From Candidatus Bathyarchaeota archaeon (GTDB lineage: Archaea; Thermoproteota; Bathyarchaeia; Bathyarchaeales; Bathycorpusculaceae), in contig PLYI01000022.1 in NCBI GenBank assembly GCA_003151735.1, positions 1 through 38,668 on the forward strand: DNA of 38,668 bases, written 5' to 3'. The notes under the pieces are model-generated. The model had not been told where the DNA came from. It saw nothing but the letters and a program-made list of their open reading frames with translations, and did not search any database. Position numbers and translations under genes: made by a program. This document shows positions 8,031 to 15,495 of the stretch, in pieces. Every line of letters begins with the position of its first letter. The first letter of the stretch is position 1.

Positions 8031-8215
8031 AATACTTCACAAACAAAAATGCCCTTCTACATTTTAACTAGTAATCCTCAAATTATTAGAGGTAATATGA
8101 AAAGTTGGAAAATAGCCGTTTTGGGCACGCAAACAAAGGAAAAGGAAACACAAGGATAAACGCGAAATTAGAAGTAGCCTTAGCCGAAAACGTATAACTG
8201 TTTCGATGCATATGA
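8031..8215 (+). pseudogene. Duplicated C-terminal fragment of the ATPase/acetyltransferase gene
   Basis: The encoded TSQTKMPFYILTSNPQIIRG matches the tail of the protein ending at 4445 (TSQTKVPFYILTSNPQIIRG) almost perfectly. The match continues through GNMKSWKI and on to SSLSRKRITVS after two single-base losses. The DNA similarity starts abruptly near 8031; the sequence before it is unrelated. Only about 60 of 350 residues remain, so this is a relic of a second gene copy or of a local duplication. Its protein identity to the first copy exceeds its DNA identity, so it was probably under selection before truncation. Confidence 0.75.
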
Positions 8216-8262
8216 AAATCCAGCATACCAGAGCAATAATTATCAAAAGTAGAAAGAGGTTT

Positions 8263-9033
8263 TCAACCAGTTTTAGATTCAGCCAAATAGGTATATACAA
8301 AGGCCGCAATGATTGTTCCAATCAATGGACCAATCACATAGATTGGGAACTGACTCCAAAGATCGGGTCCTCCAAACAAGGAATTAGCAACATAAGGACC
8401 CAAAGTTCTTGCAGGATTAAACGACGCACCTGAAATATTGCCCGTGGTCGTAATTCCCCCAGCAACAACTAACCCAATTATTAACCCAGAAAAAGGTTTA
8501 GAGCCCCGCCCATAAATTGCCAACGCCATGATAACAAGCATCAGAATAAACGAAATTACAATTTCATTTAAAATTCCCTGCAAATAACTTATACCTGGGA
8601 ACAAAGCGGTTGCTCCACTACCTCCAATAGTTGCTGCCCGTGTACCAACTATGCCAACAAAGGATATACTTGCTACAATAGCGCCTGATAACTGTGAAAT
8701 AATGTAGGGAGCGACATCCCTTCCTGGAAATCTCTTCACTGTCCACAAGGCAATGGTTACAGCTGGATTAATGTGGCACCCTGAAATATGTCCAAAAATG
8801 TAAAATGCTCCTGTGATTGCAAAGGCAAAAGCAAGTCCAATAGAGAGCCAATCTGCTAAACCACCAAGAGCGCCTATGCCGCTGGACAAAAAACTGGATT
8901 TTGAAGATTCCCCGTTTGCCAATAGAATAGTTATTGCAGCTGCTCCTGCTCCAACATAAACCAGAATGAATGTCCCAATGAGCTCTGCTACGCACTTTCT
9001 GGGCAAACTGGGTTCTGACAAAACTGAAATCAT
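8263..9033 (-). CDS. MIP-family channel (aquaporin / glycerol facilitator)
   Basis: 256 residues with six membrane helices and both half-helix motifs of the family: NPA at 89-91 (SGCHINPAVTIA) and NPA at 206-208 (SGASFNPARTLG). The Arg after the second NPA is the selectivity-filter arginine. The family forms tetrameric cytoplasmic-membrane pores for water, glycerol or small neutral solutes; the sequence alone does not settle which. It starts at ATG 9033 after an A/T-rich leader; the next gene upstream (GlcG-like) is on the same strand 35 bases away, so the two may be cotranscribed. Confidence 0.9.
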   Translation of the reverse strand: MISVLSEPSLPRKCVAELIGTFILVYVGAGAAAITILLANGESSKSSFLSSGIGALGGLADWLSIGLAFAFAITGAFYIFGHISGCHINPAVTIALWTVKRFPGRDVAPYIISQLSGAIVASISFVGIVGTRAATIGGSGATALFPGISYLQGILNEIVISFILMLVIMALAIYGRGSKPFSGLIIGLVVAGGITTTGNISGASFNPARTLGPYVANSLFGGPDLWSQFPIYVIGPLIGTIIAAFVYTYLAESKTG

Positions 9034-9068
9034 CCTTAAATAAAAAAAAATTTTTTAGGTTTTTCCTC

Positions 9069-9482
9069 TTACTTGAAGTTTTTTGCGCCTGCCTTTGCAA
9101 CTTCCATATCTTGAGTTACAGCTCCTCCGCTAACGCCAATGGCACCAACCAACACGCCTTTTCTTGTTAGAGGAATGCCGCCGCCAAAAATCACTATTTT
9201 TCCGTGGTTTGTTGTGTGTATGCCGAATAATGATTTACCAGCTTGAGATTCTTTGCCTAAGTCTTCAGTTGTCATGTTGAAGGCGACTGCTGTGTAAGCT
9301 TTGCTTATGGCGATGTTTATGCTACCGAGCCATGCGTTATCCATTCTTTCAAAAGCTACTAGGTTTCCGCCTACATCTGCTACTGCGATGTTCATCTTAA
9401 CTCCGATTTCTTTTGCTTTTGCTTCAGCATCCTGCACAATTTTCTTTGCTTCTTCTAAGGATAATTCCCTTTCAAAATACAC
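9069..9482 (-). CDS. GlcG/HbpS (DUF336) family protein
   Basis: 137 residues covering the whole single-domain family: an N-terminal helix (SLEEAKKIVQDAEAKAKE), the strand MNIAVADVGGNLVAFERMD, then AWLGSINIAISKAYTA and the glycine-rich GKIVIFGGGIPL followed by GAIGVSGGAVTQD. Members bind heme or small ligands (HbpS) or occur in glycolate and diol utilisation clusters (GlcG, PduO C-terminal domain). GTG 9482 is the start, with AAGGGG about ten bases before it. It sits directly upstream of the aquaporin on the same strand; whether the pair handles one solute (for example glycerol or a diol) is only inference. Confidence 0.85.
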   Translation of the reverse strand: MYFERELSLEEAKKIVQDAEAKAKEIGVKMNIAVADVGGNLVAFERMDNAWLGSINIAISKAYTAVAFNMTTEDLGKESQAGKSLFGIHTTNHGKIVIFGGGIPLTRKGVLVGAIGVSGGAVTQDMEVAKAGAKNFK

Positions 9483-9550
9483 TCCGAGGTACCCCTTATC
9501 ATTCTAACCCCATATATGCTTATCTAAGCGTGCCTTGACCAATAAATTAG

Positions 9551-9613
9551 ATCATTTATTTTGAGCACTCAAGCAAAGGGAATTGAAGTTAAGTATGCAA
9601 ATGAATAAATGAT
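9551..9613. repeat. Inverted repeat upstream of the small membrane protein gene
   Basis: ATCATTTATT at 9551-9560 is complementary to AATAAATGAT at 9604-9613. The right arm ends 21 bases before ATG 9635, placing the repeat over the likely promoter. The arms are A/T-rich, so an operator role is only possible. Confidence 0.3.
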
Positions 9614-9634
9614 TTTCAAATATATTGCGTCTGT

Positions 9635-9850
9635 ATGGGCAAAGTATCGAAGGCATTTATTGTTATTGGATTAATTCCTTTAGTGCCCGTTATTATTCTA
9701 ACCATAATTTCAATAGTTTTCCCAACATTCTTTCCAGATACACCTTGGTTCAGCACCATTCTAAGATTTTTCGTCATTGGGCTTCTTTACACAGTTGCTT
9801 TTACACTCATAACTTTAGGCCTTATTATTGCAAAACGTGATTCAGAATAA
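9635..9850 (+). CDS. Small two-helix membrane protein
   Basis: 71 residues with two transmembrane segments (VIGLIPLVPVIILTIISIV and FFVIGLLYTVAFTLITLG) joined by a short Pro/Phe-containing loop (FPDTPWFSTI), ending in a basic KRDSE tail. No known motif. It has its own start at ATG 9635 and is divergent from the GlcG-like gene. Function unknown. Confidence 0.65.
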   Translation: MGKVSKAFIVIGLIPLVPVIILTIISIVFPTFFPDTPWFSTILRFFVIGLLYTVAFTLITLGLIIAKRDSE

Positions 9851-10296
9851 TTTTCAAAAAACCAGAAGAATACATCCTGAAAGCATGTTTGGCTTCATAC
9901 TACAGACATGTTGGATTGCCAATGTAAAAGAACTCTGCAACATTCCACACCAAAGAGAAGCAGTTAATCGATTAGGCAAAAAGGGGTTCGGAAAAGAAAT
10001 TAACTTAAAACTTAGTCAGGTGAGTCTAGATCAATCTTACTATTATTAATAAACCTCTTAGTAGATTTAATATGCATTAAGGAAAAAAGGTAGAAATAGC
10101 TTTACCAGAATCTTCAGGAATTGATGGGACTTAGACTAGAGGACAAAGAAAATTCTTTGAATGTGTTCCTTAAGTAACGAAACGCTACATGTTGGAGTGC
10201 GATTCAATAAAATGCATATCTGTGCTACGAAACAGTGCAGATTCAGAGGAAGAAATAAACAATTGAAATAATGAGTTTGCGCTGAAATTAATCTAT
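9851..10296. other. Intergenic stretch, no supported gene
   Basis: A short start-less frame at about 9853-9927 reads KKPEEYILKACLASYYRH and then stops; it may be a relic. Otherwise I see only A/T-rich sequence with no RNA gene or clear promoter. Confidence 0.35.
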
Positions 10297-10428
10297 CTAA
10301 GCTTGTCTTGATTGTTGTCTTTCAGACCTATCAAGTTTTTTCTTCTTGCGGACGTCTTCCCTTTCCTTCTTTTTCTGAGGCTGAGGTTTTCCCCTATCTT
10401 GTTCGCGTGTTTCTCATTTCTTACTCAT
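10297..10428 (-). pseudogene. Small, very basic protein interrupted by TGA
   Basis: ATG 10428, with GAGGCG about nine bases upstream, begins MSKK and then reads TGA. The same frame continues ETREQDRGKPQPQKKK and then REDVRKKKKLDRSE to TAG 10297. The Lys/Arg/Gln-rich composition without other stops looks like a 43-residue nucleic-acid-binding micro-protein with a nonsense codon at position 5. No start codon follows the TGA that could rescue it. It is transcribed in the same direction as TFB and lies just after it. Confidence 0.4.
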
Positions 10429-10541
10429 TTCAATATCGCCTCATAACAAAAGAAACGGCTCATTCTCTCTTTAGAGTTGGTTCCTTACATTCACCCATAG
10501 GTCAAGAGAGTTCTTATAAATTTGCGGAGAGAAACAGGGAA

Positions 10542-11522
10542 TCAAGAAATTAGACGAATTTTTTGATCTGGTAATTCTATTTTTAGTTGTTTCTTTAGTG
10601 CCTTGTATCTATTTCTAACCGTAACCTCGGTGACTCCAGCGGCTTCGGCAATGTCTTTTTGCGTTATCTTCTCATTGTGCTGGATACAAGCAATATATAG
10701 CGCAGCTGCAGCCATGCCCATAGGGTCTTTCCCTGATGAAAACCTTTTTTGTCTAGCATCCCTAAGTATCTCTATTGCAGCTCCTTGCGTTTTCCCTGAT
10801 ATGCCATTTTTTTCTGCAATTTTTGAGATAAATGTTAATGGGTCTGAAACTGGCATGTGAAAATCAAGCTCTTGTAGCATCAGTCTATAACAGCGTGCAA
10901 CATCTTTTTTGTTCACTAAACTTGCTTCAGAGATTTCGCGAAGGGTTTTCGGTGATCCGCTTTTGCGGCAAGCAGCATAGATTGCTGCTGCGACGATGGA
11001 GTTGATTGATCTTCCCCGGACTAGCCCTTTGTCGAGTGCTTTTCTGTAAGCGACGGCTGCTTTTTCTTTTATCGGCAGTGAAATGTTTACTTTGCTTGAT
11101 AAACGCTCAAGTTCAGCCATAGCTTGGGCAAGGTTACGATCTACGGATGAGTGGACGCGGCTTCTGATTTGCCATTTTCTAAGACGCCACATCTGCAAGC
11201 GGGTGGATAACGGAAGCTTTCGTCCATATGCATCTCTGTCAATCTGGCTGATGGTTGTGGATAATCCTTTATCATGAATTGAATATGATGTTGGCATTCC
11301 AACGCGGCTTCTTGAGGCTTTTTCTTGGAGGGTAAAAGCTCGCCACTCGGGACCTTTATCTAACATTTGCTCATATAAAACAAGACCACAGTCGCCACAT
11401 ATAGTTTCCCCTGAGTCATAATCGTGAACTAGATTTTTGCTTGCACATTCGGGGCACTTATCTGCTAAACGCTGATGCGGTTTAGAGACTTCTTTGGTTA
11501 TATTAACTTGTGTTATACGCAT
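10542..11522 (-). CDS. tfb: Transcription initiation factor B (TFB)
   Basis: 326 residues with the complete TFIIB layout: a zinc ribbon with C23/C26 and C42/C45 (CPECASKN, ICGDCG), the B-finger region containing GPEWRAF, and two cyclin folds at about 125-205 and 215-300 (RSINSIVAAAIYAACRKS; ALYIACIQHNEKITQKDIA with VTEVTVRNRYK). By family it bridges TBP-TATA complexes and RNA polymerase and reads the BRE. The start ATG 11522 is preceded by TTGAGGGAAA, a good ribosome-binding site. Whether this is the only TFB of the genome cannot be known here. It is monocistronic or shares a transcript with the small basic ORF downstream. Confidence 0.95.
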   Translation of the reverse strand: MRITQVNITKEVSKPHQRLADKCPECASKNLVHDYDSGETICGDCGLVLYEQMLDKGPEWRAFTLQEKASRSRVGMPTSYSIHDKGLSTTISQIDRDAYGRKLPLSTRLQMWRLRKWQIRSRVHSSVDRNLAQAMAELERLSSKVNISLPIKEKAAVAYRKALDKGLVRGRSINSIVAAAIYAACRKSGSPKTLREISEASLVNKKDVARCYRLMLQELDFHMPVSDPLTFISKIAEKNGISGKTQGAAIEILRDARQKRFSSGKDPMGMAAAALYIACIQHNEKITQKDIAEAAGVTEVTVRNRYKALKKQLKIELPDQKIRLIS

Positions 11523-11715
11523 TTTCCCTCAATTTATTAGCCGATTCATCAAGTAATCTTAAAACCCCTTTTTAGGGCATAAAAAAATGATAATGCTATC
11601 TACGCAATCTAATTAAGAAGAAGAATGTAGTTATTATATATGATTTACCTTTTGAGACGAATTGATGGAAAACATAAAGAATTATCAAAAATAGAAGTGA
11701 GGTTTGGATTTTAAC

Positions 11716-11726
11716 GTTATATAAAC
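11716..11726 (+). promoter_or_regulatory. TATA box between TFB and the exported Gly/Tyr protein
   Basis: CGTTATATAAACG at about 11714-11727 is a strong and nearly symmetric archaeal TATA element. It could serve the exported-protein gene (plus strand, with a leader of roughly 130 bases) or TFB (minus strand). CGTTAAC elements recur at about 11754 and 11811. Confidence 0.35.
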
Positions 11727-11857
11727 GGTCAGACGCTTGCAAGAATGATACATCGTTAACGGAGTTAATGTTTCACCTATAAGGACATTATTCTTGATCA
11801 AAACCGTTTCGTTAACTGTTTCATTTTTGTTTCAGCCAACTACCATAAGCCTCCATG

Positions 11858-11875
11858 ACCATATGGTAATATGGT
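11858..11875 (+). promoter_or_regulatory. Palindrome plus direct repeat before the exported Gly/Tyr protein
   Basis: ACCATATGGT (11858-11867) is a perfect 10-bp palindrome. Its right half, ATATGGT, is repeated at 11869-11875, one helical turn away and ten bases before the ATG. Such spacing suggests binding by a dimeric regulator at the start of the gene. No regulator is assigned. Confidence 0.35.
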
Positions 11876-11884
11876 GATAAACAC

Positions 11885-12190
11885 ATGCAAAAAACTAAAA
11901 TCATAATTGCCTTGGTCGCTGTTGCGACGCTGGCCTTGGTCGCGTTTGGGTTAGCTTCAGCCCAATTAGCCGCTAACCAACCATACACAACCACAAGCCC
12001 CAACTCAGCTCCTAACAACGGGTTCTTTGGTTGGATTGGCAACTGCTTTGGCTATGGAGCAAACCAAGGTTACGGTAGCCAGCATGTAGCGCCTCAAGCG
12101 CCAACAGACGGCTCAACTTCTGCCCCTGCTCCTTATCAAGGCGGCTATGGATACGGATATGGCTATGGACCATGCATGGGTGGATGGTAA
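11885..12190 (+). CDS. Exported Gly/Tyr-rich small protein
   Basis: 101 residues. The N-terminus is a signal peptide: MQKTK, then a hydrophobic stretch IIIALVAVATLALVAFGL and a likely cleavage after ASA. The mature part is low-complexity: Asn/Pro/Ser-rich, then GFFGWIGNCFGYG, and an end of GYGYGYGYGPCMGGW with two cysteines in total. Such tails occur on small cell-surface or secreted proteins; no enzyme motif is present. A T-run follows the stop at about 12205. Function unknown. Confidence 0.7.
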   Translation: MQKTKIIIALVAVATLALVAFGLASAQLAANQPYTTTSPNSAPNNGFFGWIGNCFGYGANQGYGSQHVAPQAPTDGSTSAPAPYQGGYGYGYGYGPCMGGW

Positions 12191-12257
12191 AGAGCCCCAC
12201 CAGCTTTTTTTCCCTTATGAATTTTCTAAAAGAAGATGAATAAAGAGCGAATAATTG

Positions 12258-12425
12258 TCACGGAATTTCCGTTTTATTGTCACGTAAAGCTAACCAACGC
12301 TTAAACTCTAATCCAGTACACTTTCCTTTCCCTATGCAGTTGTCACCGTATTTCTCTCTTAGCTTTTTATTGTAAGACTCAAAAGTTTCGGATTCACTTA
12401 CTTCTACGCTGAGTTTCTTCTTCAC
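12258..12425 (-). CDS. Small protein, 55 aa
   Basis: GTG 12425 opens a frame encoding KKKLSVEVSESETFESYN, then KKLREKYGDNCIG, KGKCTGLEF and a basic end. It is clearly coding in composition, with a C-x5-C pair (NCIGKGKC). GGAG lies ten bases before the GTG but six bases before an overlapping ATG (12429) in another frame. If the AAA at 12416-12418 were AA, the protein would start MSEEELSVEV from that ATG, so a one-base error is possible. TGTAAC repeats overlap the ribosome-binding region (12431-12445). Function unknown. Confidence 0.6.
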   Translation of the reverse strand: MKKKLSVEVSESETFESYNKKLREKYGDNCIGKGKCTGLEFKRWLALRDNKTEIP

Positions 12426-12564
12426 TCATTTGTAACTCCTGTAACGAAGAGCACCTTTGGCATTTGGCATCAAATCGCCAACCGTAATTAAACAAGAACG
12501 AATTTAATGTTTGCTAGAAAAAGACTAATTAGGACAAGTTTCTGCCCGGTCTTTGCACAACAAC

Positions 12565-13239
12565 TTAGCCTGTTCCTACATGGGCAACGTAGACTGGTTT
12601 TCCTTCTGTGTCATATAAGCCTACGACTAAAGCTCCGAAGGTTGATTCTCTAGCACCTGTGCCTTTTGAGTAGCCAAAGATGACGCAGTCACAGCTCTTG
12701 AGATTCTTAACTTTCAGCCAACTGCCCGTTCTAAGCCCTTGCTCATAGCTGCTGTCCTTGCGTTTGGCAACCATGCCTTCCAGGTCTTGCTGCAAAACTG
12801 CCTTGTAGAATTGTTCGCCCTTCTCCTCAACATAATCGTTGACGATTATATGGGAGCCTTCCTTAACCGATTCTTTCAGAATTGCCTTTCTTTCAATCAA
12901 AGGCAAATCAACAAGGGACTGTCCATCCTTTTCTAAAATGTCAAAAACCACAAAAGTGGCTGGTGACTTGGTTCGCAAACGCTCGATGTCTCTGGCTGAA
13001 GTGAGGTGGCCTCTCTCCTGCAGAGAGTGAAAATCAACTTTTCCTTCTTTCATGGTAACGATTTCGCTATCAACAACCACATTCTTTGCCAGCTGCCTAA
13101 GTTCCTCCAATTCGGGAAAGAAGTTTTTCAATTCCTTTGCGTTGCGGCTCTGGATCGTGAAGAAGTCGTCCACGTAAGCTATCGCACGAAAACCACCCCA
13201 CTTTATCTCAAAAATCCAATCCTTGAACATACATCGCAA
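12565..13239 (-). pseudogene. ATP-dependent DNA ligase adenylation domain, truncated at both ends
   Basis: The 224 residues match the nucleotidyltransferase domain of LigD-type ATP-dependent DNA ligases: IFEIKWGGFRAIAYVDD, DSEIVTMKEGKVDF, FVVFDILEKDGQSL, LEGMVAKRKDSSYEQG and GSWLKVKN. The catalytic KxDG motif reads KWGG, the Asp lost by one base, while the adenylated Lys remains. The N-terminal 15-20 residues are missing, and the frame stops at HVGTG, where the OB-fold domain should begin (family length about 300 or more). Its 5' end abuts the remnant of another truncated gene on the opposite strand. Almost certainly non-functional. Confidence 0.75.
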
Positions 13240-13382
13240 CCTTAAATGGCGGTCATCCAGTAATCAGCGCAACTGGAGTTGCAGCTTTGTACTCGTTAGA
13301 GTTTACAGTAAGAGGAAATGTAACCAGCTTCCAACTAGCATACAACGGTACAGCTAACGTTAAAATTATAAACAGCTCATAA
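13227..13382 (+). pseudogene. C-terminal remnant of an exported or surface protein
   Basis: A start-less frame after TGA 13224 encodes TYIATLNGGHPVIS, then ATGVAALYSLEFTVRG and NVTSFQLAYNGTANVKI, ending in NSS and TAA. The Thr/Asn/Ser-rich beta-strand pattern is that of archaeal secreted or S-layer-like proteins. It overlaps the broken 5' end of the ligase fragment by 13 bases, so a deletion or recombination joined two gene stumps here. Confidence 0.4.
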
Positions 13383-13513
13383 TTCTTTTTCTTTTAATGT
13401 TTTTTAGGTTAAGGGCAAAAAAGCGCAAGTTTTGTTGAATAGGATATGTTTTTGCGGTCTCAAAAAATTGGGAAGCGTGAGTTTTAACTTTCAATTGCTT
13501 TTAGCACTAAGGT

Positions 13514-14032
13514 TTAGCTGGTTTTGAATTCTGAGCTTGGCAGGGGAGGATTCACATGGATGTTGAATATGACAACGGAATCTCCGCTTGAGCCAGTGTA
13601 AGAGTACGTTGCTGTGCTGTTCCAAGTATCAAGCTTCTGTACATAGCCTGTCCACATGTTACCCCATAGAGGCCATGCAGTAGTGAAATTGTCGGTTACC
13701 CATGCGCCGTTGTTGATGGTATACCAAGCGCTTCCGGTATTCTCCGTCAAAACATAGGTGTAGTTACTGCCACCCGTGCATGAAGGGATGTCAACTCTTA
13801 TAGTCAGGTTGGCTGTTCCGATATTTTGTCCCGCAAACTGGTAGGTTGTTGTTGTACCTTGTGTTGTGTCGTTAACGTTGAACTGTAAACTAGATGCATT
13901 TGCAATATTGATTGGTGCAGTATTGTTGCTTGGGCTTTTTGTGTTATTGTTAAGTAAGAGTATTCCTGCGCCTGTAGCTACGATGACAACTACTAAAACC
14001 GCAGCAATGATGTATATTGTCTTCTTATTCAT
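13514..14032 (-). CDS. Membrane-anchored extracellular beta-rich protein
   Basis: 172 residues from ATG 14032 (a GTG at 14041 is in frame). One N-terminal anchor (IYIIAAVLVVVIVATGAGILL) is followed by an Asn/Ser/Thr-rich linker and a beta domain (LQFNVNDTTQGTTTTYQF, ANLTIRVDIPSCTGG, YVLTENTGSAWYTINNG, GDSVVIFNIHV). Many N-x-S/T sequons fit an N-glycosylated exported archaeal protein. No enzyme motif. TATA-like GCATATAAGG and TCTATAAGTC lie about 40-65 bases upstream on the minus strand. Probably a cell-surface or binding protein of unknown ligand. Confidence 0.7.
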   Translation of the reverse strand: MNKKTIYIIAAVLVVVIVATGAGILLLNNNTKSPSNNTAPINIANASSLQFNVNDTTQGTTTTYQFAGQNIGTANLTIRVDIPSCTGGSNYTYVLTENTGSAWYTINNGAWVTDNFTTAWPLWGNMWTGYVQKLDTWNSTATYSYTGSSGDSVVIFNIHVNPPLPSSEFKTS

Positions 14033-14196
14033 TGTGACCACTGAATTAGTTTAACATCTCAACCGAAAGACTTATAGATTTTCCCTTATATGCAAGGGTG
14101 TGAGGTCATATCTACCCCATTTCCGTTTATAGTTTATTTCTGCAACTTTTTTTAACGGTGTCGTCTCCTATCTGACAAAAAACGAAACAAAAAGAT

Positions 14197-14589
14197 ATGA
14201 AAACCATGATAGAACTTATTGGAAAAAGATTGGGTGTATTCTATCTTTTTGCTTTTATGAAAACACTTGAAGAAAATAACTCGGATTGGATAAAAGAAGC
14301 AGGCAGTCTACTAAATAACGTTGATTATAACGCGTTTGTTTGGATTGCATTAAGCCTATCGGAGAACAAAGCCAGCCCTTTTCCACCCCAAAAAGCAGTT
14401 AAAGAACAAAATTCAGGGAAAATTGACTGGAACTTGACAAGAGTGGATAACAACGATGTTGCAGAGTTCAAGAACCTGCTTAAACAAATTTACCCGCAAG
14501 AGTTCAAAGAACTTGAAAACGTTCTGAAAGGTCAAAAAAACTATGAACACATTATACCCAACAATAATCCATCGACAGCGCGCAGTTAA
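14197..14589 (+). CDS. Hypothetical soluble protein, 130 aa
   Basis: It starts at ATG 14197. Predicted helical N-terminus (KRLGVFYLFAFMKTLEEN, DYNAFVWIALSLSENK), a Pro/Lys-rich linker, and a C-terminal helix pair (DVAEFKNLLKQIYPQEFKEL). No signal peptide or membrane segment. I do not recognise a family. It stands alone between the surface protein gene (divergent) and a long gap. Confidence 0.5.
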   Translation: MKTMIELIGKRLGVFYLFAFMKTLEENNSDWIKEAGSLLNNVDYNAFVWIALSLSENKASPFPPQKAVKEQNSGKIDWNLTRVDNNDVAEFKNLLKQIYPQEFKELENVLKGQKNYEHIIPNNNPSTARS

Positions 14590-15172
14590 AGTAGCGCTGG
14601 TGTGAAGTCTGGCTATTAGTCCTTCCTTTTTCATTCTCATCCATCTTTACTTTTTTCATTTTTTTCATATATTATTAAATTAAGTGCACCTGCTCGACGA
14701 TCAAAGCCGAGCTCGACTACCAACAGCCTTATCCAAACGAACCAACGCACTAAACTCGAAACCAAAAGGTGGCTCTCACGAGAGGAGAAATCGATCCTAT
14801 TTTAACTAAATAACCCCTCCCAAGCTTAGACATAGGTAAGGGAATCTAATCTTTGAACCAACCACTAAGAACTATTGCTATCCTGATTAAGTAAATTTTC
14901 TTAACGATTAGTTTCACTTTAAAGGAAACTGATTGATGTGTTGTTCTGTTCACTGAACATTAGTAAACAAATATACCAATCATATAATCGGACGTTAAGA
15001 CACTTTGAGCCACCTTTAAGCCTTCAAACGCACGACAAGACACGTCAGGAAAGGTTAATACACACTGAGCCAAACAAACGCCAACGCCTACAAAAGTTTG
15101 GTCTAGACCAAACTTGTAGTGCGCGAGTGCGAAGAGCTTGACAACGGCTGAACAAGATTTAAGTGCCTTGCA
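14590..15172. other. 583-bp gap without a supported gene
   Basis: I find no convincing coding frame. GCTCGAC occurs twice near 14690-14717, and a hairpin AGTTTC...GAAACT occurs near 14908-14930. The most striking element, a 22-bp palindrome at 15094-15115, is listed separately. No tRNA or rRNA is seen. Confidence 0.4.
15094..15115. repeat. Perfect 22-bp palindrome
   Basis: AAGTTTGGTCT (15094-15104) is followed immediately by its exact complement AGACCAAACTT (15105-15115) with no spacer. It lies 58 bases past the 3' end of the RHH-like gene on the minus strand. A spacerless palindrome of this length is a good candidate for a dimeric-protein operator or a recombination/replication site; as a hairpin it would lack a loop. 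Confidence 0.6.
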
Positions 15173-15421
15173 TTATGCACTTTGTTTTTTGAATATTATT
15201 AATTCAGCAAACTCGTTTTTCTCAGGTTCAGAACTGTGCTCTGGTGCAGATTCTTGTTTTTCTTTTGGTTCTGTTTCTATTTTTAAAGATTCGCGTTGAA
15301 TCTTTTCTCGAATAGCTTCTTCAACAAAGGCTCGGATGTTACAGTCATGCATAGCCGCAAATACCTTAACTGACCTCCAAGACTCTTGCGTCACTTTAAC
15401 GTTTTTCAATTTTATTTCCAT
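15173..15421 (-). CDS. Small RHH-like DNA-binding protein with acidic tail
   Basis: 82 residues. The first 45 (EIKLKNVKVTQESWRSVK, then FAAMHDCNIRAFVEEAIREK) fit a short strand followed by two helices, the layout of ribbon-helix-helix repressors. The rest is a Glu/Lys/Ser-rich tail ending AELIIFKKQSA. ATG 15421 is preceded by GAGG eight bases upstream and by a clear TATA box with two 9-bp direct repeats, which fits autoregulation. It lies after the Topo VI-A-like gene on the same strand. Confidence 0.6.
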   Translation of the reverse strand: MEIKLKNVKVTQESWRSVKVFAAMHDCNIRAFVEEAIREKIQRESLKIETEPKEKQESAPEHSSEPEKNEFAELIIFKKQSA

Positions 15422-15433
15422 TAAATTCCTCTA

Positions 15434-15466
15434 TTATCCTTTATGCGTGTTATCCTTTTATATTTT
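15434..15466 (-). promoter_or_regulatory. Promoter with paired direct repeats of the RHH-like gene
   Basis: On the minus strand AAAATATAAAA (15466-15456) is the TATA element. AAAGGATAA occurs at 15458-15450 and again at 15442-15434, 16 bases apart, between TATA and the ribosome-binding site. Tandem sites at 1.5 turns downstream of a TATA box are a plausible repressor operator. Confidence 0.5.
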
Positions 15467-15495
15467 TATTAGGGTAAATTATGAGAATGGCCCGT

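Noticed and set aside
14938..15141. 67-codon frame in the 14.6-15.2 kb gap
   Set aside because: Composition is unlike neighbours, there is no ribosome-binding site and it runs through the 22-bp palindrome.
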